DNA of 64,000 nucleotides from Coptis chinensis (GCA_015680905.1 CM027383.1:86647001-86711000); one strand, 5' to 3'. Shown: positions 48,542 to 59,915, counted from the stretch's first letter. Made by a program: numbers and translations. Notes: generated by a model not told the origin, from the sequence alone.

Positions 48542-48687
48542 ATCTATGTAACCATCTCTTTTTCTGACTTTCATTTTGTATATTAGTATGGTGTGTTAAA
48601 TAATTCTCACACATTTGTACGGGTTACGTATTAAATGGAGAAGTTTCGTATTAACTATTTGTATATATTAGTTGTCTTTTCCTCTTT

Positions 48688-48752
48688 TAAAAAAAATAAT
48701 AAATAAAATAAAATAATAATAATAATAATAAATAAATAAATAAATAAACAAA
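48688..48752. repeat. AAT/AAAT simple repeat after the microprotein
   Basis: Runs of AATAAATAAA and AATAATAAT units; mirror of 27065-27125. Contains several AATAAA hexamers that could serve as polyadenylation signals. Confidence 0.85.
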
Positions 48753-49104
48753 CCATAACAAAGAAAGGCCATCAAAAACTCACCAAAATAATTAATTGAT
48801 ACACATGGTGTTCAGAGAAGATCGCGCATGCTACAAGGTACGCATAACACTTGTCACACATGCAGCTCAATTATTCTATCCATATTCTATTACTGAGTTA
48901 TGATCATCATTTATGAAATTACGTGTAAGACTAACTACCCTGTGAAACTTTCCTCCGTATTTTCTAACATTGAACCATCTCATTAATTATATTTGGATAT
49001 CTAACATGACAAGACTTACTATGGATCCCCATTGATGCTGTTCATAATCACATGGGTCATTAACTACACTTGGAATACAGATTGGTACAGACTTATAGAT
49101 TGGC

Positions 49105-49111
49105 TATAAAT
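49105..49111 (+). promoter_or_regulatory. TATA box before ORF B (right arm)
   Basis: GGCTATAAATCTC lies 65-71 bases upstream of the ATG at 49176, with a pyrimidine-rich leader between. Conserved with 26707-26714. Confidence 0.65.
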
Positions 49112-49175
49112 CTCTTCTTTTTCAGCCATTCTTATTCAAACAATTTTCACTATCCTTCCCTCAGTAATACTACAA

Positions 49176-50249
49176 ATGGATCAACCAAGAAAAATAACGG
49201 CAGAGAAAGACTACCAGAAAACTTTCGAAGATGGTCGGTTTTCTCCTTATTTTGACACCGAAATCATACGTCGTGGATGGACGCCTCTTCTATATCATTC
49301 AGCAGCTGGTTATTCCCGAGAATTGGTTTTGATGTTCTACCTATTTAGCGGATCTGAAAATGGAAAATTCTACTTCAATGCCTATGGACAACGATAGGAA
49401 TTGACTAAGGAAATGATCTCGGACATACTTCAAATCCGAATGAATACCCAGGAGTCCCTTTTTCAAGAGTCATCATTTGATTCCGCCAAAACTTTACTAC
49501 GAGCTACCGTATCTCATGACGAAGTCGGAAATACACATCACATTGTTCTTCAACGCTCTTTGAAACAGAATCAACGTGTTGTGCTCCACTGGTTGGGACA
49601 CAATGTGGTAGGTACATCACACCAATCAGAAGTCACAAACCTCAACTTCACCTACTTTGGATTTTGCAGACTCAAAGAGATGACTTTTGTCTAATCCAAC
49701 ACCTTTGGAATGTAATCACAAAGAAAACAAGAAGGTCAGCACCCCTACCAACTTTAGTAACGCAGATTATGATGCGTTGGGGTTATCCAGTAATTTCTCC
49801 AGAGACACCCCTTCAAAGAGCACATATAAAAGTACTCCAAACAGATTACTCCGTTGGTTTTTGGACTCCTGATACTCTGATAGATGAACAGAACGACCCA
49901 AGCTCAAATTCTGACCATTTATTTGATGAAAATGCCATGATGAACATTATTAATCCCATGGAAGGAATTAAACTTCTTCATCATGGTTTGAGGGAACTAC
50001 ACGCTCGTCAGAATATCATCATCACAACTCTTCAGGATTTCTAAGATTGTCAAGCAATGCATGATGTTGAACAGGAGGAGATCTTGGAAAATCATTCTCA
50101 CTCCTTGCAAAATCACGCCTCTAATAGAAAAATCAAACAGACTCTGCCAACAATGGGACATTCGGATGCAACTTCGCCAACAAATGGAAGAACTAAACAG
50201 CGATGCAGTGCCGCGATATCGTCTCCAAGATCAACATAACAATCCATAA
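49176..50249 (+). pseudogene. Accessory ORF B, right-arm copy, broken
   Basis: The ATG at 49176 opens MDQPRKITAEKDYQKTF, then RRGWTPLLYHSAAGYS. TAG at 49395 is in frame where the left arm has TTG. The frame continues to 49694, and coding resemblance then shifts frame to 49664-50044 (RRSAPLPTLVTQIM, NPMEGIKLLHHGLREL) and ends about 50249 with QWDIRMQLRQQMEELN, a coiled-coil-like tail. Expected length about 355 residues. AATAAA motifs follow at about 50268-50276. Confidence 0.7.
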
Positions 50250-50490
50250 TTTTCTAATATTACTAAGTCAATAAATAAATACTCGTATATGTTATTATAT
50301 TTTTCGTCGTATTATGAATTTTGTCTTACTTTTGTGTCTTTTTTTGTATGAAATGCTTAATAGGATTGTCATAATTTGCGTTGTGACTAATATAATTTAA
50401 CATGTGCTTACCAGAGGGTCTATTCTCCTACATACTCATTTATCCATCCAGTTTGCTTTTGTCGTTACCTATTTCTTTACTTTATCCACT

Positions 50491-50509
50491 ATGGCATCTT
50501 CATCAATGG
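50491..50509 (+). pseudogene. Start of ORF C, right arm, cut by LTR element
   Basis: Six codons (MASSSM) identical in type to the left-arm ORF C start at 25336. They are interrupted at 50509/50510 by the LTR beginning TGTCACACCCC. The rest of ORF C and the 3' region do not reappear after that element. Confidence 0.75.
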
Positions 50510-53500
50510 TGTCACACCCCAAATTTTGACAGAATTCTGAAAAACATTATTTGTTCCCGACTCTTCGATCTCCGAGGTGTGACGCACTCTCAACTCCCAA
50601 AAACCCATAAACAGTTTAAATATGCGGATAATTAAAAACCAATAAAAATTTCAATTAAACAAATGTCATCTTCATTACAAAAATTCATCAAATAAGATTA
50701 GGTTACAAATCTCTTTTCAATAACTCTTTAATTAAAATTACAAATGAAAATACAAATAATATTTCCTCAACTGAAAATCTATATCACCTTAAGGGAAAAC
50801 AAAACCTATCTTGAAATGCAACGCTAATGCAAACCACAAGCAGCAACCAATCTTCTTCAACACTAAATCTGTCAAGACTTATCAACTGTGTTTATTTAAT
50901 GAACACACCTAATAAGCAAACATGCAAATCGGGTCAGCATTATAAAAATGCTGGTGTGAGTAGCTCTAAAATACAATATATTCTTATACAAATATATACA
51001 CAAACCATACGGCAGTTAGTTCCTCCACCGAGGCGCCGTAACTTTCAACAACTAATACAACATCCTTAAGCTCAATAACTAAGGCAAGTAGTTCCTCCAC
51101 TGAGGCGCCTTAACTTCCCACTAACCACACAACAAACTATACGCATCATAAAAAGGCATTTAGTTCCTCCACGAGGCGCCTTAGGTTCTAACTAAACAAA
51201 TAATCAGCCAAGCATATACAATCATCTATCTAAAGATATATCATTAACCAACATATTACCATAATTATATTAATTAAGGCTTTCTTTGTGTGTCCCTAAA
51301 ATTCACGTCGTATCTATGTCTTACCTAGTTTCCCTGGCTACCACAATCGCTACCCAACGCCAAACATGTACATCCACATGCCTCCCCTTACATAATGTAC
51401 CACTCCGTGAGTAACTACCCTGAGCGGGATGCCGCACACTAGGTAAATCCTCACACGGAAGCCATTATGTAAGTAATGCCACTATTCGGCATAAAATATC
51501 GCTAGCGTCTCGTTCTATTTTTTTAACGGAATAATCAAGCCACTATTATTTCTACGCCGGAGGGCCATTCAGCTTTTAATCAAACGCCAGGAGGGCCAAT
51601 CACATTACTTACGCCCGAAGGCGATTCAGATTAACTGAAACGCCAGAAGGGCCAATCACATTACTTACTCCCGAAGGCCATTCAGATTAACTGAAACGCC
51701 AGAAGGGCCAATCACATGAGTTGTGGTAGCTAGGTTCTAGGATTTTCGTTACGTAATTTATTCAGGTGTCATACATTAATGACTCATAGTAATTCCACTA
51801 TATCACGTGCAGGTCAATTACCTTATTGCACTAAGCCACAATATGTAGAAATATCTCAATTATATCTCATAACCACTTTCATTCTTTCACGTGCCAATAT
51901 ATTATTGCACTAAGCTATAATCCCGTGGGAAAAATATCCACACATACTATACTATCTCATAGTAGCATCTCACATATAAAGTACTGGAGTGTTTATACAT
52001 TTATTTCTCCAAAACTATTGCATTTAATATATATATCCCAACATATTATATAATGTCACAATACCAACGTCAAATCTTAATTAGATAATGACCACCAAAT
52101 TTATACAAGCTTCCACAACATTTTAACATTTGATTTGTCCATACAATTTACAACATAAAATGTAGCACAATTAAACAATCCACAGTCCACAATCAAAGCC
52201 CAATATATATATGTTTTACACACTACTCACGTCAAATCTTAATTCGATAATGACAAATAACGTTATATGATGTTCGACAATATTTTATTATTATATTTGT
52301 CTATATTCTTAAATATGTGAAAAACAGGAAAAAGTCAACATTCCAAAGTCAAAGGTCAACGGTCAAAGTCAAAGTCGACACATCATGGTTAAAGTCAAAC
52401 TGGCATGGTCAAAGTCAAAGTCAACACATCATGGTCAAAGTCAAACTGTTGTTTCTATGTTCAACAGGTTCAGGGTAATAGCCATGGTTCATGGCTAAGG
52501 GCAATGTGCATGGCTCATGGGCTCATGACTAAGGTAATGGTTCGGACCTAACTGGCCAAGCCCAAACCTTAGAACCCGAAAGTTTAAATGTTGAAAGACC
52601 CATTTAGATCTATTTTAAGTCCTATGGACTGCCCCAAGCAATATTAGAAACTGGCCCAAAAACTTTAGACTGAACTGGCCCAAAACACAACTGAGTTCGG
52701 CCCGAAAATTTGACTTGAAACCGGCCCAATCAAAACCAAAACTGGTCCACAACTTAATTTGGAACTGGCCCAACACTTTAATTGGGTCGGCCCAAAGAAA
52801 CAAAGAGAACTGACCCAACATAACTAATGTGGTCCGGCCCATAACAACTTAAACTAAAATCGGGCCCAACCACAACAAAAATTAGAACTGGCCCAACCAA
52901 CTTAACCTTGCTAAGGCCCAAGGCCCAAGGCCTAAGCCCCAACAGTTCATCTTCTTCACCCATTCTCTTCCCCCACCAGCACCAAAATCCGGCCACCACA
53001 AGTTCCAATCGCCTACCCATTCCAACCAAGCGGTTAGACTCCTAAAGAAAAACCCAACATCTTTAATACACAAAACTCGATCTCATCTCCCCTTACCAAA
53101 TAAGACCAAAGACGAATTCGATTTGCCAATCATCGCCACTATTGATTGATGGCTTCAACCACCTCCGACAGCCCTCACACAAATCCAACATTTAATCCGA
53201 CATCACAACCTAACCTCAACCCAACAAAGCAAAATAACACAACCAATTAAACCAAAAACAGCCCAACCACCGATTCGGTCACCGCCATTGACGACTTCCA
53301 TAAGCTTCGATAGCACTACTATCAAGCCCCCACTTAACCCTCAACAACCCATAACCAACAACATAAAAACGAGTTCAAACAGCCATAAACAGGACGCCAT
53401 TAACGTCTCCGTCCAAACTCCAACAGGCCACCCCCAACCACCGGTCTACAGCCCCTCATCAGCCAACAACTTATAACAAAACCACCCAACAGTTCAAAAC

Positions 53501-54002
53501 ATGCACCGACGATTTTTCTATGGCCGCCAGTAACGACCTCATTTCCAACAGTTCAACAGTTCAACAGTTTAACAGTTTAACAGTTCAATACTAACCAAAA
53601 CAATATACGAATAATTAACCCATTTAATAAATAACGCAACAGATTTTAACAGAAAAGAAATCGACAGTAACGAAGATTTTATAAAATAAAAATCTATAAA
53701 ATATCTACTCACAATAATGAACAGCTCGACAAAATCCTCCTAGTCCGAGTCGTCGCGCTCTAACGCTCTAGCAAACGGGTTTTTAGCTCTGCCTCCATTT
53801 TTAATATTTTTTATTCTTCCACAACCCTATTCTCTAGAACAATGTGTTTATATACTTGGGTCTGAAACCCAAGCCCAACACAGACTCGGGCCCAAAAACC
53901 AGGCCCACATGTCCCGAGTCCAATCCAACGAATTTTGAAAATAAATAATTAAATTAATTAATTAAATAGATAAAAACATATTTTAAAAATACGGGCGTTA
54001 CA
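50510..54002 (-). repeat. 3' LTR of the non-coding element (3.5 kb)
   Basis: TGTAACGCCCG to GGGGTGTGACA on the minus strand, so TG...CA. Related to the solo LTR at 40158-42834. It contains a 56-bp tandem repeat (units at 51585, 51641, 51697; CGCCAGAAGGGCCAATCACA), repeated AGTTCCTCCACCGAGGCGCC motifs near 51020-51180, and AAAGTCAA-rich repeats near 52330-52450. Confidence 0.8.
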
Positions 54003-55912
54003 GCTATCCACATCTCAAAAGAATCTCGTCCTGAGATTCGGAAGTAAAGCTATACGAACAAATAACATTGGTTATTAACTTAGAACATACCCAAGAATAT
54101 ACGTAGATTAAACTTAAGCAAGATAACATTTGTATTAATTATTTCTAAATAATACTCGAAATATATATGTCCTCATGCCATTACAAAACCAATTACAGTT
54201 TAACTGTCTATATTAAAACAAATTATTAATGTCACTTAAACGCAAGATAAATACATCATTTCTCATTAGCATGCAGTTTCTTGACACGTAGCAACCTCTA
54301 CGAAAAATAATATTCTACTTAAACTAATCAATAATATGGGGTAAGTTCATCCCTGCATAAAATATTATGGAGTCTTTCATTATCATACATAAAAGAAAAT
54401 TAGTGTCCTGATACACTTAAAATAAAAATCACTCATGTCATTGATACTATAATAAAACTTTATATTTACTTTAGTCATGCTCTCAGAAATATTAAATTTA
54501 AAACAACCCTTGAATCCTAATTTATGCTTGCAACTGGATCAAATATAGCACGTATCCAAAAATAATTTTTCATATTCATCTATCATATAGACTGAAACAA
54601 AACAATTAAGAGTAAATACTCGACACTCATTGCTATTATTATTATTACTAATTATTTTAAACGGTGAAAAGATTCAAAAATTTATCTCCATATACAGTGA
54701 CAATTAACATAAGACTTGCTACCGTATAACACGAATTTTTAAAATTCTTTAGGATAATATAAACTCACTTCTAATATAGCACCCATGACAAGTTATATTC
54801 TCACGGTAATATTTATGAACCATATATCAAGGTATATATTTAAGAATACTCAAATATGCATAAATTAATGTGAAACTAATTTAACAATATTAATATATTA
54901 TGTCATAATTTATCGGCACGAAGCACACTCATAAGACAAAATAAAAATCCGTTTGTTGTTGAAATACAATCATCATTATATTAGGACATCCTCTACATAA
55001 ATTATAATATAGTTTAAAAAATAACAATTATCACCATTATTTTAATTAATCATTAATAACGTAACCCTAAGAAAACAACCTACACATGCATGTCTTATTG
55101 GTGAAATCATATTATCATCATATATACACGGTGATAGTTCATCCATATACAATAATATAAGAAAGCGTGTATACACAAGTATACACATCTCAAAAGGAAA
55201 ACACGTGTATACGCAAGTATACACATCTCAAAAAGAATACACGTGTATACGCTAGTATACACATCTCAAAAAGAATACACACGATATTTTTTATTATTAT
55301 ATATTTTTTTTCTATTTATAATTAATCACATCTAACAAATTACTCTCTTATACTTCAAAATATTATTCATCCATCAAAGTGTAATGAAAGTGAGGCGAGA
55401 TAGTTCCTCCAACACCGAGGCAATTAGTTCCTTACTCAAGACGTCCACAAAGTCATCGCTTAATACAACTCATTCAATATAGATGAAAATATCTCATTGT
55501 TTCGAATAATAACATAACACCCAAATACAAAGTTCCATGCATGATTGTCATACTTAATCCATACTCCACGTGAAAATGATCACCAACAACAAAACCACAC
55601 TATAGCAGCACACATCATTTTGATCAAATCCGTCAATAATTAACATATTACACATATAACCACTCCTCATATGATCAGAAAAATAAAAATCATTTCATAT
55701 CCACTCCACAAGTAACTAATATAAATATACACATTGTACATACAATCAAATCAAGAAAAATATTGACTCTCTTTATCTCTATATCTCTTTCATTTTTTTT
55801 GTAAAAATAAAACAACTAGCGGAAATAGTTTTGAAAATAATACTTCTTAAACACTACCCATAAACCACGATCCGAGAATCACTTAGACTCACCTAAGCCT
55901 AAGCTAACCAAA
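54003..55912 (-). other. Internal region of the non-coding element
   Basis: No frame above 60 codons with protein-like character. A 38-bp tandem repeat lies at 55166-55280. Its only recognisable function is carrying the primer binding site at one end. Confidence 0.65.
55166..55280. repeat. 38-bp tandem repeat with perfect hairpins
   Basis: Three units at 55166, 55204 and 55242. Each holds GTGTATAC-GCAA-GTATACAC (or a one-base variant), an 8-bp perfect stem with a 4-base loop, followed by ATCTCAAAAAGAA. Confidence 0.9.
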
Positions 55913-55925
55913 TGCTCTGATACCA
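55913..55925 (-). promoter_or_regulatory. Primer binding site of the non-coding element (initiator tRNA-Met)
   Basis: TGGTATCAGAGCA on the minus strand, three bases after the end of the 5' LTR. Perfect match to the common plant site. Confidence 0.9.
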
Positions 55926-56123
55926 AACTGTCACACCCCAAATTTTGACAGAATTCGGAAAAACATTATTTGTTCCCGACTCTTCGATCTCCGAGGTGTG
56001 ACGCACTCTCAACTCCCAAAAACCCATAAACAGTTTAAATATGCGGATAATTAAAAACCAATAAAAATTTCAATTAAACAAATGTCACCTTCATTACAAA
56101 AATTCATCAAATAAGATTAGGTA

Positions 56124-56733
56124 ATATACATCAGTAATACGTATATGTACGCTAATTTGTAAATCAATATTACGTAAACGTATATCAACAGTAACAGACA
56201 AATTTGAATCATTCATACGTATCTAAATACATTAGCATACGAATATAGTATATATATGCAGATAAATACAACAAAACTAAACATGCAAAGTATTATACAT
56301 AAACTAAAATACGACTCTTGTATTGCATAATAATTCGATTTCGACAATACTCATTGAGATTGCGAGTGTCATATAGAGAGCAGCTTTATCCCGTAGGTTT
56401 TAGAAACAACTTACCCAACTCAGATTTTAACCCTCGTTGGAATGTTCTCCTTTTTCTTGACAAAATCGACTTATTAGACAATACCGTGTATGTATACGTA
56501 GAGAAATACTAAACATGCAATAATAGACACTTATACATATAAATATAGATAACCATGCAAAACAGTACCATTGGTATGTATATATACATTAATATGCAAT
56601 TCATACCCACTTAATCGCATATAAATATTTACAGGCGTATTAATATGATTCATGCATATTTCTAGCCTAAGACGTAAATAATAATCCATAAACTAATTTA
56701 TAATAACTATGTACATGACATTCATGCAATAAA

Positions 56734-56773
<40 letters not shown>

Positions 56774-57274
56774 AACCGTCAACCTCAGTAGCTTCGCTAG
56801 TCCGCCAAAGAGTGAAACAGACGTTTCAATCGTCGACGTGATTAATCCTAATAGATATTTGTAATTTCAGGTACAGGTCCAGAGATTTAGGCCTGGATAT
56901 GGATCAAGGTAGATCAGGGGATGCTGGAGGTAAATTATTAGCACCAACATAACAAATGCACCCGCGGACGCGGGTAAGACCAAATGGACGCGTGTCAATA
57001 CATACAGCGCCGCACGTGTCTTTGATGTCACAATGAGTTCAACTTTTCATAGAACTCTTATAATCGCCTGAAGTGTACTTTCCCAGTCCTAACTTTTGGT
57101 ACCTGGAAGTACAGCAAAAAATCCGTGAGCGAACAGGTTGTTTACGAGTGAAAATTTAAAAAAAACGTAAAAAAAACGAAAGGGAAGAAAGGAAGAGAGT
57201 GGGGGTTCCCCCTTGATGCAACTTCCAATCTGTAGAACAAGTCCTATGCCTTTAGAACAGCAGCGGTGCCATTT
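56124..57274 (-). other. Athila 5' leader next to LTR C
   Basis: Closely similar to 36105-37248 and in the same orientation, so this piece of the second internal region was not inverted. Includes an A run of about 33 bases (56739-56771) absent from the other copy. No coding frame. Confidence 0.8.
57261..57271 (-). promoter_or_regulatory. Athila primer binding site
   Basis: TGGCACCGCTG on the minus strand, three bases after LTR C ends. It resembles the TGGCGCCGTTG type usual in Athila. It is the only recognisable copy; the one beside LTR B is lost. Confidence 0.7.
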
Positions 57275-58715
57275 TGATATTAGCTTTTTACTACGTTAGA
57301 GATTTGACTCTCTAATTTGGCAAAAGAGCGAATTCAAAGTTCCTTACTCACGATCTTCGCGTTCGTAAAGTTGAAGTAAGGATCGAACCAACCTAAAGGT
57401 TAGGACAACTACAACTTAGTTGTTACTCTTAGGAAACTAGTGAGTAACTTTATATTAATACTAGGTTTCTTTCCTACACAAACATTAAAGAAAAACATTA
57501 AGATTCAAAATATGCAACTAAGACAAAATATAATTTACTAAAAAAAGGTGGAGAGCTAATCCTCCTCATGTGAAAATAACATTTAGTTGTTGATTTGAAA
57601 AGGTTCATTTGATTCTTCCTAGACTCATAGACAAGCCCTAATGGAAGAAAACTTGATCCCTAACATGTATGGCTCATTTCTAAACTCATACATGTTAGCA
57701 ATTGGAATCAAGCAATGACTTATCTCTAAGCTCATTACTTGATTCCTAACTAGACACTACACTAACTATCATTTTGGGATAGGATGTAGGTCTAGTTGTT
57801 CTTCCTAACAACTTACCAAGCCAATAACAATTATTTTCCCTCACATGAGTTAGATTAACTCCCCAAAAGGAAAGTTAGCTCATGATCCTTGGGATAAAGG
57901 ATTACAAACTAGAAGAACAAAAAGAGAGAGAAGAAGAGGAAGAAGAAAAAGTAACTAAACTCACTTGCTTTTTATTTATTTTCTAGAAGAAAACCAAAGT
58001 TTCCTCCATTAAAACTATTACAAGCTTTTCTTACAAAAACTAAAACTAAAAAATAAAAATGACTAAAGAACTAAAATAATACAAGGTAAGGAAAAGAAGT
58101 CAAGGGAGTAAATGGAGTGTCCCCTTTGTTTTGTTTTCTTCTTCATTTGAGAGACATCTCATTTCCTCCCATGTGAAACATCAAACCACATTTACTTCAT
58201 TTTTATCCACCACATTAAAACAAAGTGACACCTTGCCTTTTTTTCACTATTAACACCTAATCTAATTAATTACATGCAAGGTGTCAACTTTGCACCAATA
58301 ATTTGTCATTTTTGTCTTGACATGCTCCATAATTGATGACTCATCCAATCTTACGGGCCCGTATAGTGGGTCCTATGTATAGTCCAGTGGCGGTCCGGTC
58401 TTTGGGCAATTTTACAACTTCCCGCCTATGCGTAGAGTTCATCGTCCTGATTGTCTGAGCAGCTCACTTGTCGCATTCGGAGTCCTGGTTCAAGAGGTAG
58501 GAGCTTCGGAAGTTTGATGCTTCTGTACGGATTTGGAAGATTTCATATATATGTTGTTCCTCGTGCTTTATCGCAGGTTTAAACCATATTTCCATGTCTA
58601 CTGCGAATACCTGCAAAAGTATGAAAACATATTTATTTCATGATTATTAAACACATAGTTAACCAAATTTATATGTCTCAACGGGGTTTCATAATACACT
58701 TTTGGGTGCTTATCA
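57275..58715 (-). repeat. Athila LTR C (outer 5' LTR)
   Basis: 1441 bp, TGATAAGCACCC to AATATCA on the minus strand. Followed on the right by AGTAA (58716-58720), the partner of 20918-20922. It is therefore the true outer edge of the compound. Confidence 0.94.
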
Positions 58716-58720
58716 AGTAA

Positions 58721-58923
58721 CATCATTCGTTAGAGAGCAAAGGCATTTGCTCTCCTTTGCTCTTCCTGCTACTGCTTTTCTTCGTCCGCAGCCTGTACTG
58801 CATCATCTTCTTCGTTGCTTCTTCAGGTATGTCTGTCTTCCTTATTTAGGTATCCCGTTTAAGCAAAGATCGTTGTTTTGGTTGGTAACTCGCGTATTGT
58901 CCATCTCGCTCATAGGTTACACT
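58721..58923 (+). promoter_or_regulatory. 5' leader of antisense gene a2
   Basis: Once the Athila compound is removed this continues directly from 20917. A leader intron is likely from CTTCAG|GTATGT near 58836 to CTCATAG near 58916, mirroring a1. The Athila insertion separates the gene from its G-box promoter region. Confidence 0.45.
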
Positions 58924-59915
58924 ATGGCCAGGTGCCGCAGATATATAAGAGGGGAAGGAAGTTTGAGGGAGACTTCACCTCTGATTATTTAGGAAATGGA
59001 ATTCCATCCCCACGTGCATGGTGATCGGGGCAAGAGGAAAGCTGTTGCGGTAGAAGCCAAAGGGAACAAGCGACCTAAAAAGGCAGGTCGTTCGACTGGT
59101 GGCGTTGTGTTCAGGTCGCCTAGACAAGTCGATGATACCGATCGACATGCTGAGGAGCACGGTGACCTGGGGCAAGGTCACTACGTCGCTGGTGAGAGTT
59201 CGTCTCCACGTCACGGTGACGTGGGGAGCGAGTTCTACTATATGGGAAAGACGGGGAAGAAGCGTGCGGTGAAACGTTCTGACTGCAGCTTCCACTCGGC
59301 ACCCATAGCGACCAGTCTGCTAAAGGGGATCGTATTGGACAGTGATAAAGCTGAAGTAGAGGATGAAGATATGGACACGCTATTGAGTACCATGGACATG
59401 GCTACTTGTTTGGTAAGAAATTTATGCGTGATGTTTTTGTTTCTGTTACTTGGGTAGTTTTGTTGCTAAAATTATACTTGCAATTTTTTGCAGGGTACGA
59501 GAAGTTGAAGAACTCTGTGCCGCGCGCCGATTCTGACACTAATCCCCACGTCGAGCTAGGTTGTGTGCGAGCTGCGTGGGGAGCCGACAAGAAGAAACTG
59601 GAGGTGATGACCAAGAAGTGTAAGGATGCTGCTGACGAGAACGCTGTGCTGGTTGCTACTATGGCTGATTTGCAAGGGGAGTTGGCTAAAGTGACTGGAT
59701 ATGCCAAACAATGCCAGAGGGTGGCGCAGGCGCAAGAGGCGTATACCATTGCCTGTGTCCAGTACGCTGAGCTGGATGAGAAATATCACCAGCTGAAGAA
59801 GGCGAATGACGGCGAGGGACAGGGTTCTGGTATGCGTGTGGTGCTGAGATCTACCAGGCACACCCCTTCGACTAGCGCTGCCCCGAAAGATAAGCATGTT
59901 GTGGCTGATTCTTGA
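58924..59915 (+). pseudogene. Antisense gene a2 of the Tat element, shorter paralogue of a1
   Basis: The ATG at 58924 (MARCRRYIRGEGS) meets TAG at 58990 and the same frame resumes at once (EMEFHPHVHGDRGKRK). It contains RAVKRSDCSFHS, the counterpart of VKRTDCSF in a1, and ends at TTG|GTAAG (59412), the same exon border as a1. The last exon (about 59495-59915) carries a coiled coil (KKKLEVMTKKCKDAADENA) but joins one base out of phase at the obvious acceptor; an acceptor near 59502 would restore phase. The Transposase_28-like N-terminal domain of a1 is missing. Confidence 0.65.

Larger units (their letters stand above)
38696..50509 (+). repeat. Right arm of the large inverted repeat
   Basis: Plus-strand copy of 25318-34198, starting inside gag and ending six codons into ORF C. 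It is interrupted once by a solo LTR at 40158-42834. Gene order is identical to the left arm. Confidence 0.9.
50510..56123 (-). mobile_element. Large-LTR non-coding retroelement (LARD-like), 5' LTR truncated
   Basis: Minus orientation. A complete 3' LTR (54002-50510), an internal region without any pol-like frame (54003-55912), a primer binding site (55925-55913) and the last 195 bp of the 5' LTR (56123-55929). The two LTR ends differ at only about 2 of 195 positions, so insertion was fairly recent. The 5' LTR is cut exactly where Athila leader sequence begins, so a deletion has removed its start together with the missing part of the Athila arm. Transposition would need proteins from another element. 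Confidence 0.8.
20923..58715 (-). mobile_element. Athila-type (Ty3/Gypsy) compound with three LTRs
   Basis: Outer LTRs A and C are flanked by the same 5-bp duplication AGTAA (20918-20922 and 58716-58720), so together they mark one insertion. A third LTR, B, lies inside. A to B is a complete minus-strand element: 3' LTR, accessory ORFs, integrase, reverse transcriptase, protease, gag, leader, 5' LTR. Between B and C there is a second internal region, but its gag-to-ORF C part is inverted to the plus strand. The simplest history is an LTR-internal-LTR-internal-LTR tandem made by unequal recombination, followed by inversion of one internal part and later insertions. Athila membership is judged from gag, protease (DLG site), FMDD reverse transcriptase and integrase. 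Confidence 0.85.

Noticed and set aside
25318..50509. Two independent Athila insertions in opposite orientation
   Set aside because: The plus-strand copy has no LTRs of its own, starts exactly at LTR B and lacks any target duplication; inversion within a tandem explains this with fewer events. An assembly error cannot be fully excluded.
52615..53073. Minus-strand frames rich in Gly and Trp
   Set aside because: Arise from repeated GGCCCAA-type motifs in the LTR; not conserved in the related solo LTR.
55913..55925. tRNA gene fragment
   Set aside because: Only the 13 bases complementary to a tRNA 3' end are present, at the expected position next to an LTR; it is a primer site.
58702..58992. 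Single ORF crossing LTR C into a2
   Set aside because: Its first codons are LTR and leader-intron sequence; only the part from the ATG at 58924 belongs to a2.
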